Source: Aequorivita sp. UBA3180
Lineage (GTDB): Bacteria; Bacteroidota; Bacteroidia; Flavobacteriales; Flavobacteriaceae
Reading direction: 5' to 3'
Assembly: GCA_002364215.1 (NCBI GenBank)
Contig: DEXQ01000009.1
Location: 142,843 to 206,842 of the forward strand
DNA length: 64,000 nucleotides
The notes beneath the pieces were generated by a model. That model was not told the origin of the DNA. It did not search any database and saw nothing but the letters and a program-made list of their open reading frames with translations. Shown piece after piece: positions 50,951 to 60,524 of the stretch. The position numbers and the translations under genes are program-made. How positions within the stretch are numbered: the stretch's first letter is position 1; each line of letters starts with the position of its first letter.

Positions 50951-51604
50951 TTAAGCTTTATTGGCAACCAATGAAACTGTAATTTTCATCGCGTCGTTTA
51001 TAAACTTATCACCCAAATTTGGGAATATAGATTTTGAACCAAAGTTAACATCCCACTTAGTTCTGTCTATTTCAAAGGTTTCGCTCTTCAACATCATTTT
51101 GTCTCCTTCCATAGTTACAATTGCAGGAAATTCAATAGCATTTGTTTTGTCTTTTATGGTCAAGTTTCCTTTAACCACATTATTTTCAATGCCTGTCATT
51201 TCAAATTTTGCGGTTGGATATTCTTTTACATTAAAGAAATCACCTTCCTTGCCTTCAACAGTTCCTTTTAAGTGAGCTTCCAGCTTAGCTTTATCATCAC
51301 CTTCCAGATCTTCGTCAGTAATGCTGTTCATATCAATTACAAATTCTCCGGCCTCAACGTTTCCATTGTTTAAATGAACCGTTCCTGAAGAAAGTTTTAT
51401 TGTTCCATGATGTTTTCCAGTTGGCTTAGCACCTTCCCACATAATAGTAGAAGCATCAGTATCTACTGTATATTCTGTAGCCATTTCGGTAGCTTCGGAA
51501 GCTTCCTCTACTGGTGTTTCTGCTTCTTTTTCGGTGTTTTTGCAAGAAAAAGCTCCTACTGTAATAAAAGCCATCATAGTAAGTTTCAAAAATGTAAATT
51601 TCAT
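50951..51604 (-). CDS. YceI-family lipoprotein
   Basis: A 217-residue lipoprotein (signal MKFTFLKLTMMAFITVGAFSC, Cys21). The YceI lipocalin-like barrel (about 45-215) has STIMWEGAKPTGKHHGTIKL, ITDEDLEGDDKAKLEAHLKG and the FEIDRTKWDVNFGSKS block. YceI proteins bind polyisoprenoid lipids such as ubiquinone derivatives in relatives. An acidic linker (EKEAETPVEEASEATE) follows the lipid Cys. It is divergent from grpE. Confidence 0.9.
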   Translation of the reverse strand: MKFTFLKLTMMAFITVGAFSCKNTEKEAETPVEEASEATEMATEYTVDTDASTIMWEGAKPTGKHHGTIKLSSGTVHLNNGNVEAGEFVIDMNSITDEDLEGDDKAKLEAHLKGTVEGKEGDFFNVKEYPTAKFEMTGIENNVVKGNLTIKDKTNAIEFPAIVTMEGDKMMLKSETFEIDRTKWDVNFGSKSIFPNLGDKFINDAMKITVSLVANKA

Positions 51605-51693
51605 ATTTATTGGTTTTAGTTTTGAATTGCAAAAATATGTTTAAACAAAATGAATTTTCTTAAAGTAATATTAAATTAAAAGGCTGTGACATT

Positions 51694-51725
51694 TTGACAT
51701 TTTAATACAAATGGCAGTACTTTTG
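51694..51725 (+). promoter_or_regulatory. grpE-dnaJ promoter
   Basis: TTG (51694-51696), 21 bases, then TACTTTTG (51718-51725), matching the Bacteroidota consensus. The ATG at 51711 would lie upstream of the start site, so it cannot be the grpE start. Confidence 0.8.
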
Positions 51726-51758
51726 CTCCCTTCAGAAAAAATTGAAAGAAAAGCTAGT

Positions 51759-52310
51759 ATGGGCAAAAACGATAAAATGAAAGAAACCGAATATGAAGAA
51801 GAAGTAGGTTTTGACGAAACTGATATTAATGAACAGGAAGCTGCACAAGAAAAAGTAACCGATGCACTTTCTGAATTGGAAGAAGAATTTCAGCGCGAAA
51901 AGGATCGTTATCTACGCCTTTTTGCGGAGTTTGAAAATTTCAAAAAACGTACTGCCCGTGAACGGGTAGATATGTTTAAAACTGCAGGTGCCGATGTAAT
52001 TGGTTCTTTATTGCCAGTTTTGGACGACTTTGAGCGTGCCTTGAAAGAAATAGAAAAAAGTGAGGACGACAGTCTTCTCAAGGGTGTGGAGCTTATTCAT
52101 AACAAACTGCGTGAGACCCTTAAATCTAAGGGACTTCATTTAATGGATGTAAAACCGGGTGATGCATTTGATGCAGATTCGCACGAAGCAATTACCCAAA
52201 TTCCAGCACCCGAAGATAAACTGAAAGGCAAAATTATAGATGTAGTGGAAAAAGGATATACCTTGGGCGACAAGATAATCCGCTACCCAAAAGTGGTTAT
52301 AGGACAATAA
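51759..52310 (+). CDS. grpE: Nucleotide exchange factor GrpE
   Basis: GrpE releases ADP from DnaK. The ATG at 51759 gives 183 residues, chosen because the promoter -7 box ends at 51725. An acidic disordered tail ([17 protein letters not shown]) precedes a long coiled-coil ([28 protein letters not shown]) and the beta-wing domain ([31 protein letters not shown] at the end). It is followed by dnaJ after one base, as expected for a chaperone operon; dnaK is not adjacent. Confidence 0.95.
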   Translation: MGKNDKMKETEYEEEVGFDETDINEQEAAQEKVTDALSELEEEFQREKDRYLRLFAEFENFKKRTARERVDMFKTAGADVIGSLLPVLDDFERALKEIEKSEDDSLLKGVELIHNKLRETLKSKGLHLMDVKPGDAFDADSHEAITQIPAPEDKLKGKIIDVVEKGYTLGDKIIRYPKVVIGQ

Positions 52311-52311
52311 T

Positions 52312-53424
52312 ATGAAGGAAGATTATTACGAAATTTTAGGAATATCAAAAAGTGCCACGGCTGCCGAAATTAAAAAGGCGTACCGAAAAAAGGCATTACA
52401 ATACCATCCCGATAAAAACCCAGGCGACCACGAAGCAGAAGCAATGTTTAAAAAATCTGCCGAAGCTTATGAAGTGCTAAGCGACCCCAACAAAAGGTCA
52501 CGTTATGATCAGTTTGGGCACCGTGCCTTTGAAGGCGGCGGTGGCTTTGGCGGCGGGGGCATGAACATGGAAGATATTTTCAGCCAGTTTGGAGATATTT
52601 TTGGTGGTGCCTTTGGCGGCGGTTTCGGTGGCGGTTTCGGTGGCGGTGGCCGTAGAACCGTTAAAGGAAGTAACCTGCGTATTCGCGTACAGCTTACTTT
52701 GGAAGAAATTGCCAATGGTGTTGAGAAGAAAATAAAGGTAAAGCGTAAAAAGCTTGCCCAGGGAACCACTTATAAAACCTGTTCAACCTGTAATGGGCAA
52801 GGACAGGTAACACGTATTCAAAATACTATTTTGGGCCGTATGCAAACTTCGGCTACCTGTAGTTCTTGCGGAGGCCTGGGCCAGATTGTAGATTCAAAAC
52901 CCGCAAATGCAGATGCCGAAGGCATGCTGATTACTGAAGAAACAGTTTCTATCAAAATTCCAGCAGGTGTGGTAGATGGTATGCAGCTGAAAGTATCCGG
53001 AAAAGGAAATGATGCGCCGGGCAATGGAATTGCAGGCGATCTATTGGTCGCGATTGAAGAAAAACCCCACGAAACATTGCAACGTGAAGGAGACAATCTA
53101 CATTATGATCTATACATAAGCTTTTCTGAAGCCGCCTTGGGAACATCCAAAGAAATTGAGACCGTTACAGGAAAAGTACGCATCAAAATTGACAGTGGAG
53201 CGCAGAGCGGAAAAATTTTGAGACTTCGAAATAAAGGCATTCCAAGTATAAATGGTTACGGAACAGGAGATTTGCTTGTACATGTAAATGTTTGGACTCC
53301 AAAATCTTTATCAAAAGAGCAACGGGAGTTTTTCGAAAAAATGAATAACGACGAACATTTTCAGCCAAAACCTGAAAAGGAGGACAAATCATTTTTTGAA
53401 AAAGTGAAAGATATGTTCTCTTAA
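52312..53424 (+). CDS. dnaJ: Chaperone DnaJ
   Basis: DnaJ delivers clients to DnaK and stimulates its ATPase. The J-domain has HPD at 32-34 ([11 protein letters not shown]). A Gly/Phe region (about 72-107) follows. The zinc finger has only two CxxCxGxG motifs (CSTCNGQG at 157-164 and CSSCGGLG at 183-190), instead of the four of E. coli DnaJ. This looks like the usual flavobacterial form. The C-terminal domains I and II ([31 protein letters not shown]) and the dimer tail are intact. Confidence 0.96.
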   Translation: MKEDYYEILGISKSATAAEIKKAYRKKALQYHPDKNPGDHEAEAMFKKSAEAYEVLSDPNKRSRYDQFGHRAFEGGGGFGGGGMNMEDIFSQFGDIFGGAFGGGFGGGFGGGGRRTVKGSNLRIRVQLTLEEIANGVEKKIKVKRKKLAQGTTYKTCSTCNGQGQVTRIQNTILGRMQTSATCSSCGGLGQIVDSKPANADAEGMLITEETVSIKIPAGVVDGMQLKVSGKGNDAPGNGIAGDLLVAIEEKPHETLQREGDNLHYDLYISFSEAALGTSKEIETVTGKVRIKIDSGAQSGKILRLRNKGIPSINGYGTGDLLVHVNVWTPKSLSKEQREFFEKMNNDEHFQPKPEKEDKSFFEKVKDMFS

Positions 53425-53512
53425 ATAAACGTTAAATAAATATTTTTGTATATATTTGAAAAGTCGCTTCGTCTTAGAAGTGATAATTTTTCTTTTTCAT
53501 AGCAATTTTTTT

Positions 53513-53552
53513 CCCACCCAAGAATTTCATTTTTGGGTGGGTTTTGTTTTTA
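53513..53552 (+). terminator. Terminator of grpE-dnaJ
   Basis: A perfect 9-bp stem (53513-53521 with 53533-53541, CCCACCCAA/TTGGGTGGG) followed by a T-rich tract. Confidence 0.85.
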
Positions 53553-53671
53553 TAAAGTATATTTTTCAGGTATTTATGATTTTAATGGTTTGGCCATTCA
53601 CTTAAAATACTCTTAATAGTTATAACGCTTCACGGTCAAATCAATATATTTACATACTTCAAACAAAATTC

Positions 53672-54598
53672 ATGGAAAAACTTTTAGTGGTCAACAATGT
53701 TTCCAAAACCTATGGAGATTATAAAGCGCTCAACAACGCATCCATAGAGGTAGAAAAAGGAAGCATATTTGGACTATTGGGCCCCAATGGTGCCGGAAAA
53801 ACAACATTGATCAGAATAATAAACCAGATTACCATGCCCGATACCGGTTCGGTATTTTTGGATGGCCAACCGCTTCAAGCGCATCACATAAAAGATATTG
53901 GATACTTACCCGAAGAACGCGGCCTTTACAAATCTATGAAAGTTGGGGAGCAAGCACTTTATCTAGCTCAGCTCAAAGGACTTTCAAAACAAGAGGCGAA
54001 GGAACGGTTAAAATATTGGTTTGATCGTTTGCAAATTGGTGATTGGTGGGATAAAAAAATACAGGAACTATCAAAGGGAATGGCACAGAAAATCCAATTT
54101 GTGGTAACGGTTCTACACAAACCAAAACTATTGATTTTTGACGAACCTTTCAGCGGCTTTGATCCCATAAATGCCAATCTCATAAAAGATGAAATTCTAA
54201 AGCTGCGGGACGAGGGTGCCACCGTCATTTTCTCCACCCACCGAATGGAATCTGTTGAGGAAATGTGCGACCACATTGCCTTGATCCACAAATCGAATAA
54301 AATACTCGATGGTAAATTGATTGACATTAAACGCCAATACAAAAGCAATACCTTTGAAATTGGCTTAATAACGCTGGATCACGCTTCAATTTCCGCGATG
54401 TTAAAAGATAAATTTGAAATTTTTCCCGCAACTTTTAAAAGTATAAATGATGAGTTACAGTACAAGGTAAAAATACCAGATTCGGTATCGCCAAATGATT
54501 TTGTAAGCTATTTAACTTCACTTGGGCAACTTACGCATTTTGTAGAAGTAGTGCCTTCTGCCAGTGATATTTTTATTGAAACCATCCAAAAAAACTAA
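53672..54598 (+). CDS. ABC-2 transporter ATP-binding protein, NatA-like
   Basis: A 308-residue ATPase with Walker A GPNGAGKT (37-44), signature LSKGM and Walker B LLIFDEPFSGFDP. The closest textbook types are the NatA-like ATPases of Na+/antibiotic efflux. A C-terminal ligand-binding-like extension (about 220-308) is usual for this group. It is followed after 6 bases by its permease, so they form one complex. The substrate is not predictable; sodium export is the nearest analogue. Confidence 0.93.
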   Translation: MEKLLVVNNVSKTYGDYKALNNASIEVEKGSIFGLLGPNGAGKTTLIRIINQITMPDTGSVFLDGQPLQAHHIKDIGYLPEERGLYKSMKVGEQALYLAQLKGLSKQEAKERLKYWFDRLQIGDWWDKKIQELSKGMAQKIQFVVTVLHKPKLLIFDEPFSGFDPINANLIKDEILKLRDEGATVIFSTHRMESVEEMCDHIALIHKSNKILDGKLIDIKRQYKSNTFEIGLITLDHASISAMLKDKFEIFPATFKSINDELQYKVKIPDSVSPNDFVSYLTSLGQLTHFVEVVPSASDIFIETIQKN

Positions 54599-54604
54599 CC
54601 AAAA

Positions 54605-55912
54605 ATGAACCATCTTCCGCTTATTATAAAAAGGGAATACCTTACCAAGGTACGCAACAAATCGTTCATTATTATGACTTTTTTAAGCCCCCTTATTTTT
54701 GTGGGTATTTTTGCATTGGTCGCTTATTTGTCCAGTCTAAACAGTGATACGGTGCGTAAAATTTCGGTTTTGGACGAAAGTGGGTTGTTTACCAATGAAT
54801 TTAAAAGTTCACCCCATTTGCAATATAAACTGTTGAGCGGCAATAATCTTTCTGAGGCAAAAAAAGAAGCCGAATCGCAAGAAATATACGGGTTGCTTTA
54901 CATTCCGAAAATTGACAAACTTGAGGATCTTTCAAAAGAAATTACTTTTTATTCCGAAGATTCTCCCTCACTTTCATTGATGGGCGATATAAATGATTTA
55001 CTCGAAAATAAAGTAAACACGCTAAAACTTAAGGAAGCGGGAATTGATTCAGAAACCATTAAAAATCTTCACATAAATATAAGTGCCAATCAAGAAACCT
55101 TTAAAGGGAAAGAAACATCAAAACTGGGCTCCGGTTTAAAATTAATCTTTGGAGGTCTTGCAGGGTACCTATTGTTCATGTTTATCATTATTTATGGTAA
55201 TATGATTATGCGCAGCGTAATCGAAGAAAAGACCAGCCGTGTGATTGAAGTAATTATTTCCTCAGTAAAACCGAGGTTACTGCTACTTGGAAAAATCTTT
55301 GGAACCACGCTTGCCGGAATTACGCAGTTTGTAGTTTGGGTGGTGCTTATTCTGGTTTTAATGACCGTTGTGACTTCTATTTTTGGAATTGATCCGTCGT
55401 CAGCAACTCCTTCCCAACAAGTTTTGGAGAATAGTGTCAGTGGTGGCACGCAGCAGGTTTTGCAGGATGTTATGATTGAAATTAACAATCTGCCCATTAC
55501 CAATTTAATAATAATGTTCATCCTCTTTTTTGTTGGCGGTTACTTGCTTTACGCCTCCCTATACGCTTCGGTGGGTGCCGCAGTTGATAGTGAGACCGAT
55601 ACCCAACAATTTATGATGCCTATATTAATGCCTTTAATTTTGGCGGTTTACGTAGGTTTTTTCACAGTTATTGATAATCCGCACGGAACTGTTTCACAAG
55701 TTTTTTCATACATCCCCTTTACTTCGCCCGTAGTAATGCTCATGCGTATCCCTTTTGGGGTACCACTTTGGCAACAGATAATTTCAGTACTTATCCTCTT
55801 TGCAAGCTTTATTGCTATGGTTTGGTTTGCGGCCAAAATTTATCGGGTAGGTATCTTAATGTATGGAAAGAAGCCTACTTATAAGGAAATTTTTAAGTGG
55901 CTTAAATATTAA
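54605..55912 (+). CDS. ABC-2 permease, NatB-like
   Basis: A 435-residue membrane protein with one helix near the N-terminus (FIIMTFLSPLIFVGIFALVAYL), a large extracytoplasmic domain (about 45-185) and a C-terminal set of about five helices starting LIFGGLAGYLLFMFIIIYGN. This is the NatB/YhaP layout. It contains the conserved SVIEEKTSRVIEVIISSVKP motif just after the second helix. It pairs with the ATPase upstream. Confidence 0.92.
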   Translation: MNHLPLIIKREYLTKVRNKSFIIMTFLSPLIFVGIFALVAYLSSLNSDTVRKISVLDESGLFTNEFKSSPHLQYKLLSGNNLSEAKKEAESQEIYGLLYIPKIDKLEDLSKEITFYSEDSPSLSLMGDINDLLENKVNTLKLKEAGIDSETIKNLHINISANQETFKGKETSKLGSGLKLIFGGLAGYLLFMFIIIYGNMIMRSVIEEKTSRVIEVIISSVKPRLLLLGKIFGTTLAGITQFVVWVVLILVLMTVVTSIFGIDPSSATPSQQVLENSVSGGTQQVLQDVMIEINNLPITNLIIMFILFFVGGYLLYASLYASVGAAVDSETDTQQFMMPILMPLILAVYVGFFTVIDNPHGTVSQVFSYIPFTSPVVMLMRIPFGVPLWQQIISVLILFASFIAMVWFAAKIYRVGILMYGKKPTYKEIFKWLKY

Positions 55913-55966
55913 CAGAAAGTATTACGAATGTTGCTATGTATTCGGAAATATTAAAAAAGAAAAATT

Positions 55967-56884
55967 ATGAAAAGAAAATCATTTATAACCGTCTGCATTT
56001 TGCTATTTGCTTTCGGTATATCGGCCCAAACTACAGATTTGGCCCGAGTAGAGTATCTAGCATTGCCTTTTTCAAAATCAGACAACTCCATCAATCGCTA
56101 TCGCGCCTTGGTACAAGTACCAATTCCTTTGGATAAAGAAAGAAAAAAGATATTTGTTGTGGGTCTGGAATATAGATATGTAGATGTTAATATTGAAGAC
56201 AACGAAGATGTATTTGCCTTTAATAATAACTTAGTGACCTCCACTCAACAAATGGACGCCTATCTAGGCTATGTATGGAAACAAAACGATGATTGGCGCT
56301 TTGGAGTCAAAGGAGGCGTTAAAATTCAGAGTGACTTTGAAGGCAGTTTGGTCAGCGATGACTTTATTTATGAAGTGGGAGCCTACGCTATAAAGGATAA
56401 AAAGAAAAATCCTGAAGAAGGCAAAAAGCCATATCGTTTCATTGCAGGTCTTACCTATTCAACCACACCCGGCAGATGGTATCCACTACCAATTCTGAAT
56501 TATTACAAAGAATTCCATCCCAACTGGACATACACTTTGGGTGTGCCTAAAACCAATGTGCGACACTATTTAAATGATACCCATAAAGACGCAATTCAGG
56601 CTTTCGCAACTTTAGATAATGTGTATGCCAATATCCAACAGAATTTCTTGCCTATTTCCGATCAAAATTCAGAAGGAAAACTTGCTGAAAGCATTCAAGC
56701 AACCATTGGGCTTCTTGGTTTGGGCTATGAGCATTTCTTTACCGAGCATCTTCTTTTTTATGGTTATGCCGCACACTCTGTTTACAACGATTTCAGGCTG
56801 GAAGATGGTGATGGAAATAAAATCTATAAAATAAATACCGAAAATTCGCCTTATTTTAGGGCAGGATTAAAATTTAAATATTAA
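55967..56884 (+). CDS. DUF6268 outer-membrane beta-barrel protein
   Basis: A 305-residue exported protein (signal ending FGISAQ at about residue 21). Alternating hydrophobic strands (ALVQVPIPL, IFVVGLEYRYVDVN, AYLGYVWKQNDDWRFGVKGGVK, YFRAGLKFKY with aromatic C-terminal residue) indicate a beta-barrel, as in DUF6268. It lies 54 bases after the ABC-2 permease and its stop overlaps the next start by one base (TAATG), coupling it to the NtrC-like regulator. Confidence 0.85.
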   Translation: MKRKSFITVCILLFAFGISAQTTDLARVEYLALPFSKSDNSINRYRALVQVPIPLDKERKKIFVVGLEYRYVDVNIEDNEDVFAFNNNLVTSTQQMDAYLGYVWKQNDDWRFGVKGGVKIQSDFEGSLVSDDFIYEVGAYAIKDKKKNPEEGKKPYRFIAGLTYSTTPGRWYPLPILNYYKEFHPNWTYTLGVPKTNVRHYLNDTHKDAIQAFATLDNVYANIQQNFLPISDQNSEGKLAESIQATIGLLGLGYEHFFTEHLLFYGYAAHSVYNDFRLEDGDGNKIYKINTENSPYFRAGLKFKY

Positions 56885-58047
56885 TGGCTAGAATACTTAT
56901 AATAGAAGACGAAGCAGCAATCAGAAGGGTTTTGGTAAAAATACTTTCCGAAGAAAACCAAGGATACGAGGTTTTTGAGGCCGAAGATGGCCTTACCGGA
57001 ATGGAAACCATAAAAAAGGAAGATTTTGATTTGGTGCTTTGCGATATAAAAATGCCTAAAATGGACGGGGTTGAGGTTTTGGAAGCCGTAAAAAAAATTA
57101 AACCCGAAATACCCATGGTCATGATTTCTGGCCACGGAGATCTTGAAACAGCCGTAAATACAATGAAACTTGGGGCTTTCGACTATATTTCAAAACCGCC
57201 CGACTTAAATCGTTTGCTCAATACCGTACGAATAGCTTTGGACCGAAAGGAATTGGTGGTTGAAAACACCCGTCTTAAAAAGAAGGTTTCCAAAAATTAT
57301 GAAATGGTTGGTGAATCGCCTGCCATCGTTCATATTAAGGAAATGATAGAGAAAGTAGCACCCACTGAAGCTCGCGTTTTAATCACGGGCCCAAACGGTA
57401 CGGGTAAAGAGTTAGTGGCACATTGGCTCCACCAAAAAAGTGAACGCAGCAGCGGCCCTATGATTGAGGTAAACTGTGCCGCCATTCCCAGTGAATTGAT
57501 TGAGAGCGAACTCTTCGGGCACGTAAAAGGAGCGTTTACTTCAGCAAATAAGGACCGTGCTGGAAAATTTGAAGCTGCAAACGGAGGAACCATTTTCCTT
57601 GACGAAGTGGGCGATATGAGCCTTTCAGCCCAGGCCAAAGTATTGCGCGCCCTGCAGGAAAACAAAGTGCAGCGTGTGGGTAGTGATAAGGATATAAAAG
57701 TTGACGTACGCGTTATCACGGCCACCAATAAAGATTTAAAAAAAGAAATAGAAGAGGGTCGTTTTCGTGAGGATTTATATCACAGATTGGCGGTTATTCT
57801 TATAAAAGTTCCAGCTTTAAAAGACAGAAGGGCCGACATTCCATTGTTGGTAGAATATTTTTCCGAAAAAATTTCAACGGAGCACGGTACCGCTAAAAAG
57901 AAATTTTCTACAAAGGCCATTAATTTATTGCAGGAATATGACTGGACCGGAAACATTCGCGAACTGCGAAACGTGGTGGAACGTTTGATTATTCTGGGCG
58001 GAAAGGAAATTAGCGAGGAAGATGTAAAACTCTTTGCAAGTAAATAA
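56884..58047 (+). CDS. NtrC-like sigma-54 activator lacking a DNA-binding domain
   Basis: A 387-residue response regulator. The receiver domain has Asp54 (LVLCDIKMPKMDG) as likely phosphoacceptor. The AAA+ domain has Walker A GPNGTGKE (169-176), the sigma-54 loop GAFTSA (216-221, in place of GAFTGA), and RFREDLYHRLAVILIKVP with WTGNIRELRNVVERL near the C-terminus. The protein ends right after the AAA+ lid (EEDVKLFASK), so the Fis-type helix-turn-helix is missing. It may activate sigma-54 promoters from solution. No cognate histidine kinase is adjacent. It overlaps the DUF6268 stop by one base. Confidence 0.92.
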   Translation: MARILIIEDEAAIRRVLVKILSEENQGYEVFEAEDGLTGMETIKKEDFDLVLCDIKMPKMDGVEVLEAVKKIKPEIPMVMISGHGDLETAVNTMKLGAFDYISKPPDLNRLLNTVRIALDRKELVVENTRLKKKVSKNYEMVGESPAIVHIKEMIEKVAPTEARVLITGPNGTGKELVAHWLHQKSERSSGPMIEVNCAAIPSELIESELFGHVKGAFTSANKDRAGKFEAANGGTIFLDEVGDMSLSAQAKVLRALQENKVQRVGSDKDIKVDVRVITATNKDLKKEIEEGRFREDLYHRLAVILIKVPALKDRRADIPLLVEYFSEKISTEHGTAKKKFSTKAINLLQEYDWTGNIRELRNVVERLIILGGKEISEEDVKLFASK

Positions 58048-58154
58048 GTTTATGAGTTTATGTGTTTAAAAGTTAAAAGAATTTTCAGACTTTTTTAAAA
58101 AATAACTGCAGCCAAAGAAACAACAGAAACAATAGTATCCATAGAATCAAAAGT

Positions 58155-59033
58155 ATGAAAGACGTAAAAATTGAAGACTTTAAAGTAATCCACCCTATTA
58201 AACTCGATGGTACTAAAAACGATTGGGATTTAGACGCTTCCGAAGAGAAACTGGAAGACCATTTGGAAGACACCCGCAAAAAACTGGGCAAGCTTCAGGA
58301 TACACTTTATGCACACGGAAAATATGCTGTGTTGGTCTGTCTTCAAGGTATGGATACTGCAGGAAAGGACAGTTTGATTCGTGAAGTCTTTAAGGATTTT
58401 AATGCCCGTGGGGTAGTTGTCCACAGTTTTAAGACGCCCACCGCCCTTGAAAAAAGACACGATTATCTTTGGCGTCATTACATTGCACTTCCCGAACGTG
58501 GTAAGTTTGGTGTTTTCAACAGAACCCATTACGAAAACGTTTTGGTAACAAGAGTGCACCCAGAATACATTCTTGGCGAAAACTTGCCAGATGTAAATAG
58601 TTTGGAAGACATAGATGAAGCGTTTTGGGACAAGCGTTTTCAGCAGATAAACGACTTTGAAAAAACCATTCAGCAGAACGGAACTATTATTTTTAAATTC
58701 TTTTTGAACCTTTCCAAAGACGAACAAAAGCACCGACAGCTGCGTAGATTGGACAAACCAGAAAAAAACTGGAAATTCTCTCCAGGCGATTTGGACGAGA
58801 GGGCACTTTGGGAAGACTATAGAAAATATTATGAGGAGGCCATTAATCGAACCTCAAAACCACACGCTCCTTGGTATATTATTCCATCGGATGATAAAGA
58901 TACTGCAAGGGTTATTGTAGCAGAAATTATGCTGCAAGAGTTAAAAAAATATAAAGACATAAAAGAACCGGAACTTGACGACGATATAAAAGCAAAGATT
59001 TCCGAATACCGCGAACGACTTAAAAATGATTAA
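58155..59033 (+). CDS. ppk2: Polyphosphate kinase 2 family protein
   Basis: PPK2 enzymes transfer phosphate between polyphosphate and nucleotides. The 292-residue protein has Walker A GMDTAGKDS (65-73), the EKRHDYLWRHYIALPERG lid and Walker B-side GVFNRTHYENVLVTRVH, and a later RQLRRLDKPEKNWKFS segment. It fits the single-domain PPK2 type. Whether it prefers ADP or AMP, or works toward synthesis or breakdown, is unknown. It starts 107 bases after the regulator gene. Confidence 0.94.
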   Translation: MKDVKIEDFKVIHPIKLDGTKNDWDLDASEEKLEDHLEDTRKKLGKLQDTLYAHGKYAVLVCLQGMDTAGKDSLIREVFKDFNARGVVVHSFKTPTALEKRHDYLWRHYIALPERGKFGVFNRTHYENVLVTRVHPEYILGENLPDVNSLEDIDEAFWDKRFQQINDFEKTIQQNGTIIFKFFLNLSKDEQKHRQLRRLDKPEKNWKFSPGDLDERALWEDYRKYYEEAINRTSKPHAPWYIIPSDDKDTARVIVAEIMLQELKKYKDIKEPELDDDIKAKISEYRERLKND

Positions 59034-59084
59034 TTTAGCCTCCTAAATAGTTCAATTACCACTTATTTCTTATAAAATTCATAA

Positions 59085-60476
59085 ATGAAAATTTCGCTCC
59101 TCCCCACACTAATTTTTACATTGCTAATTTCTTCCGTAAGCATTTCGCAAAACGCCGTACAGGATTCGGTTATGCTGAAAAAGCTTTACACCACCGCATT
59201 GACCGACGGAAAGGCCTATGATTGGTTGGATTATCTTTCCAATGAAATAGGAGGCAGACTCTCTGGATCTTTTGAGGCGGAAAGCGCTGTAAAATACACA
59301 GAGGCAGAATTGAATGAACTTGGCTTGGACAAAGTGTGGCTTCAGCCTGTAATGGTTCCAAAATGGACGCGCGGTTTTAAGGAATATGCATATATAGAAT
59401 CGCCTACCGGTGATAAAACCATAACCGATATCTGTGCCTTGGGCGGCTCGGTTGCTACGCCAAGCCTCGGAATTAAAGCCGAAGTTGTGGAAGTAAAAGG
59501 CTTAGATGAACTAGCTGCTTTGGGAAAAGAAAAAATTGAAGGTAAAATTGTTTTTTACAACAGACCGATGCAACCCGATTTAATACAAACGTTTGAAGCC
59601 TATGGCGGCTGTGTGGATCAACGTTATGCTGGGGCTGCCGAAGCTGGAAAATATGGTGCGCTTGGGGTGATAGTTAGGTCCATGAACTTGCGAATGGACG
59701 ATTATCCTCATACGGGCGCAATGAGTTACGGCGATACGCCGGTGAGCCAGCGTATTCCCGCTGCAGCCATAAGTACTAATGGGGCAGAATATTTAAGCAG
59801 TTTGCTGAAGCTGCAACCCAACCTTCTGTTTTATTTCAAACAAAATTGTAAAACCTTTGACGATGTACAATCCTACAACGTGATTGGGGAAATTACAGGC
59901 AGTACAAAACCCAATGAATATATGGTTGTGGGTGGCCATTTGGACAGTTGGGATCTTGCGGATGGCGCCCACGATGATGGTGCCGGCTGCGTACAGAGTA
60001 TGGAGGTGCTGCGACTTTTTAAAAAAGTGGGTTATAAACCAAATCACACCATTCGGGTTGTGCTTTTTATGAATGAGGAAAATGGTTTGCGTGGCGGAAA
60101 TAAGTATGCCGAAGAAGCAAAGCGCAAGGGTGAAACCCACCGTTTTGCTTTGGAAAGTGATGCGGGCGGCTTTACACCTCGTGGATTTTCATTTGATAGC
60201 AATACGGCTAATTTCAACAAGGTAAAAACTTGGGAACCGCTTTTTAAACCCTATTTAATCCACTATTTTGAGAAGGGTCACGGCGGCGCAGATATTGGGC
60301 CGTTAAAAGGGAATATTGATGTGCTTGCTGGCTTGCGCCCAGATAGCCAACGGTATTTTGTCTATCATCATGCTGCAAATGATACCTTTGACGCGGTCAA
60401 CAAACGCGAACTGGAACTGGGAGCTGCCACTATGGCCAGCTTGGTTTACCTATTTGATAAGTACGGAACTAATTAA
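59085..60476 (+). CDS. Secreted M28-family aminopeptidase
   Basis: A 463-residue exported metallopeptidase (signal ending SSVSISQ at about residue 22) with the carboxypeptidase Q-like arrangement. A protease-associated-type segment lies in the middle (about 115-240). Zinc ligands and catalytic residues lie in VVGGHLDSWDLADGAHDDG (His285, Asp297) and LFMNEENGLRGG (the Glu pair), with ESDAGGFTPRG and HHAAND downstream. It likely digests peptides in the periplasm or outside the cell. An imperfect terminator follows. Confidence 0.92.
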   Translation: MKISLLPTLIFTLLISSVSISQNAVQDSVMLKKLYTTALTDGKAYDWLDYLSNEIGGRLSGSFEAESAVKYTEAELNELGLDKVWLQPVMVPKWTRGFKEYAYIESPTGDKTITDICALGGSVATPSLGIKAEVVEVKGLDELAALGKEKIEGKIVFYNRPMQPDLIQTFEAYGGCVDQRYAGAAEAGKYGALGVIVRSMNLRMDDYPHTGAMSYGDTPVSQRIPAAAISTNGAEYLSSLLKLQPNLLFYFKQNCKTFDDVQSYNVIGEITGSTKPNEYMVVGGHLDSWDLADGAHDDGAGCVQSMEVLRLFKKVGYKPNHTIRVVLFMNEENGLRGGNKYAEEAKRKGETHRFALESDAGGFTPRGFSFDSNTANFNKVKTWEPLFKPYLIHYFEKGHGGADIGPLKGNIDVLAGLRPDSQRYFVYHHAANDTFDAVNKRELELGAATMASLVYLFDKYGTN

Positions 60477-60497
60477 GTATTCAGTATTCGGTATTCA
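60477..60497. repeat. Three tandem 7-bp repeats GTATTC(A/G)
   Basis: GTATTCA, GTATTCG and GTATTCA follow without spacing right after the M28 stop. They belong to the AT-rich intergenic word repeats scattered in the window. Confidence 0.7.
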
Positions 60498-60524
60498 GCT
60501 GTAGTATGCAGTTTTAAAACTTAG

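Noticed and set aside
51711..51758. Upstream ATG for grpE
   Set aside because: It lies between the -33 and -7 boxes of a canonical promoter.
52778..52890. DnaJ with only two zinc motifs as a novelty
   Set aside because: From memory this is the usual form in flavobacterial DnaJ.
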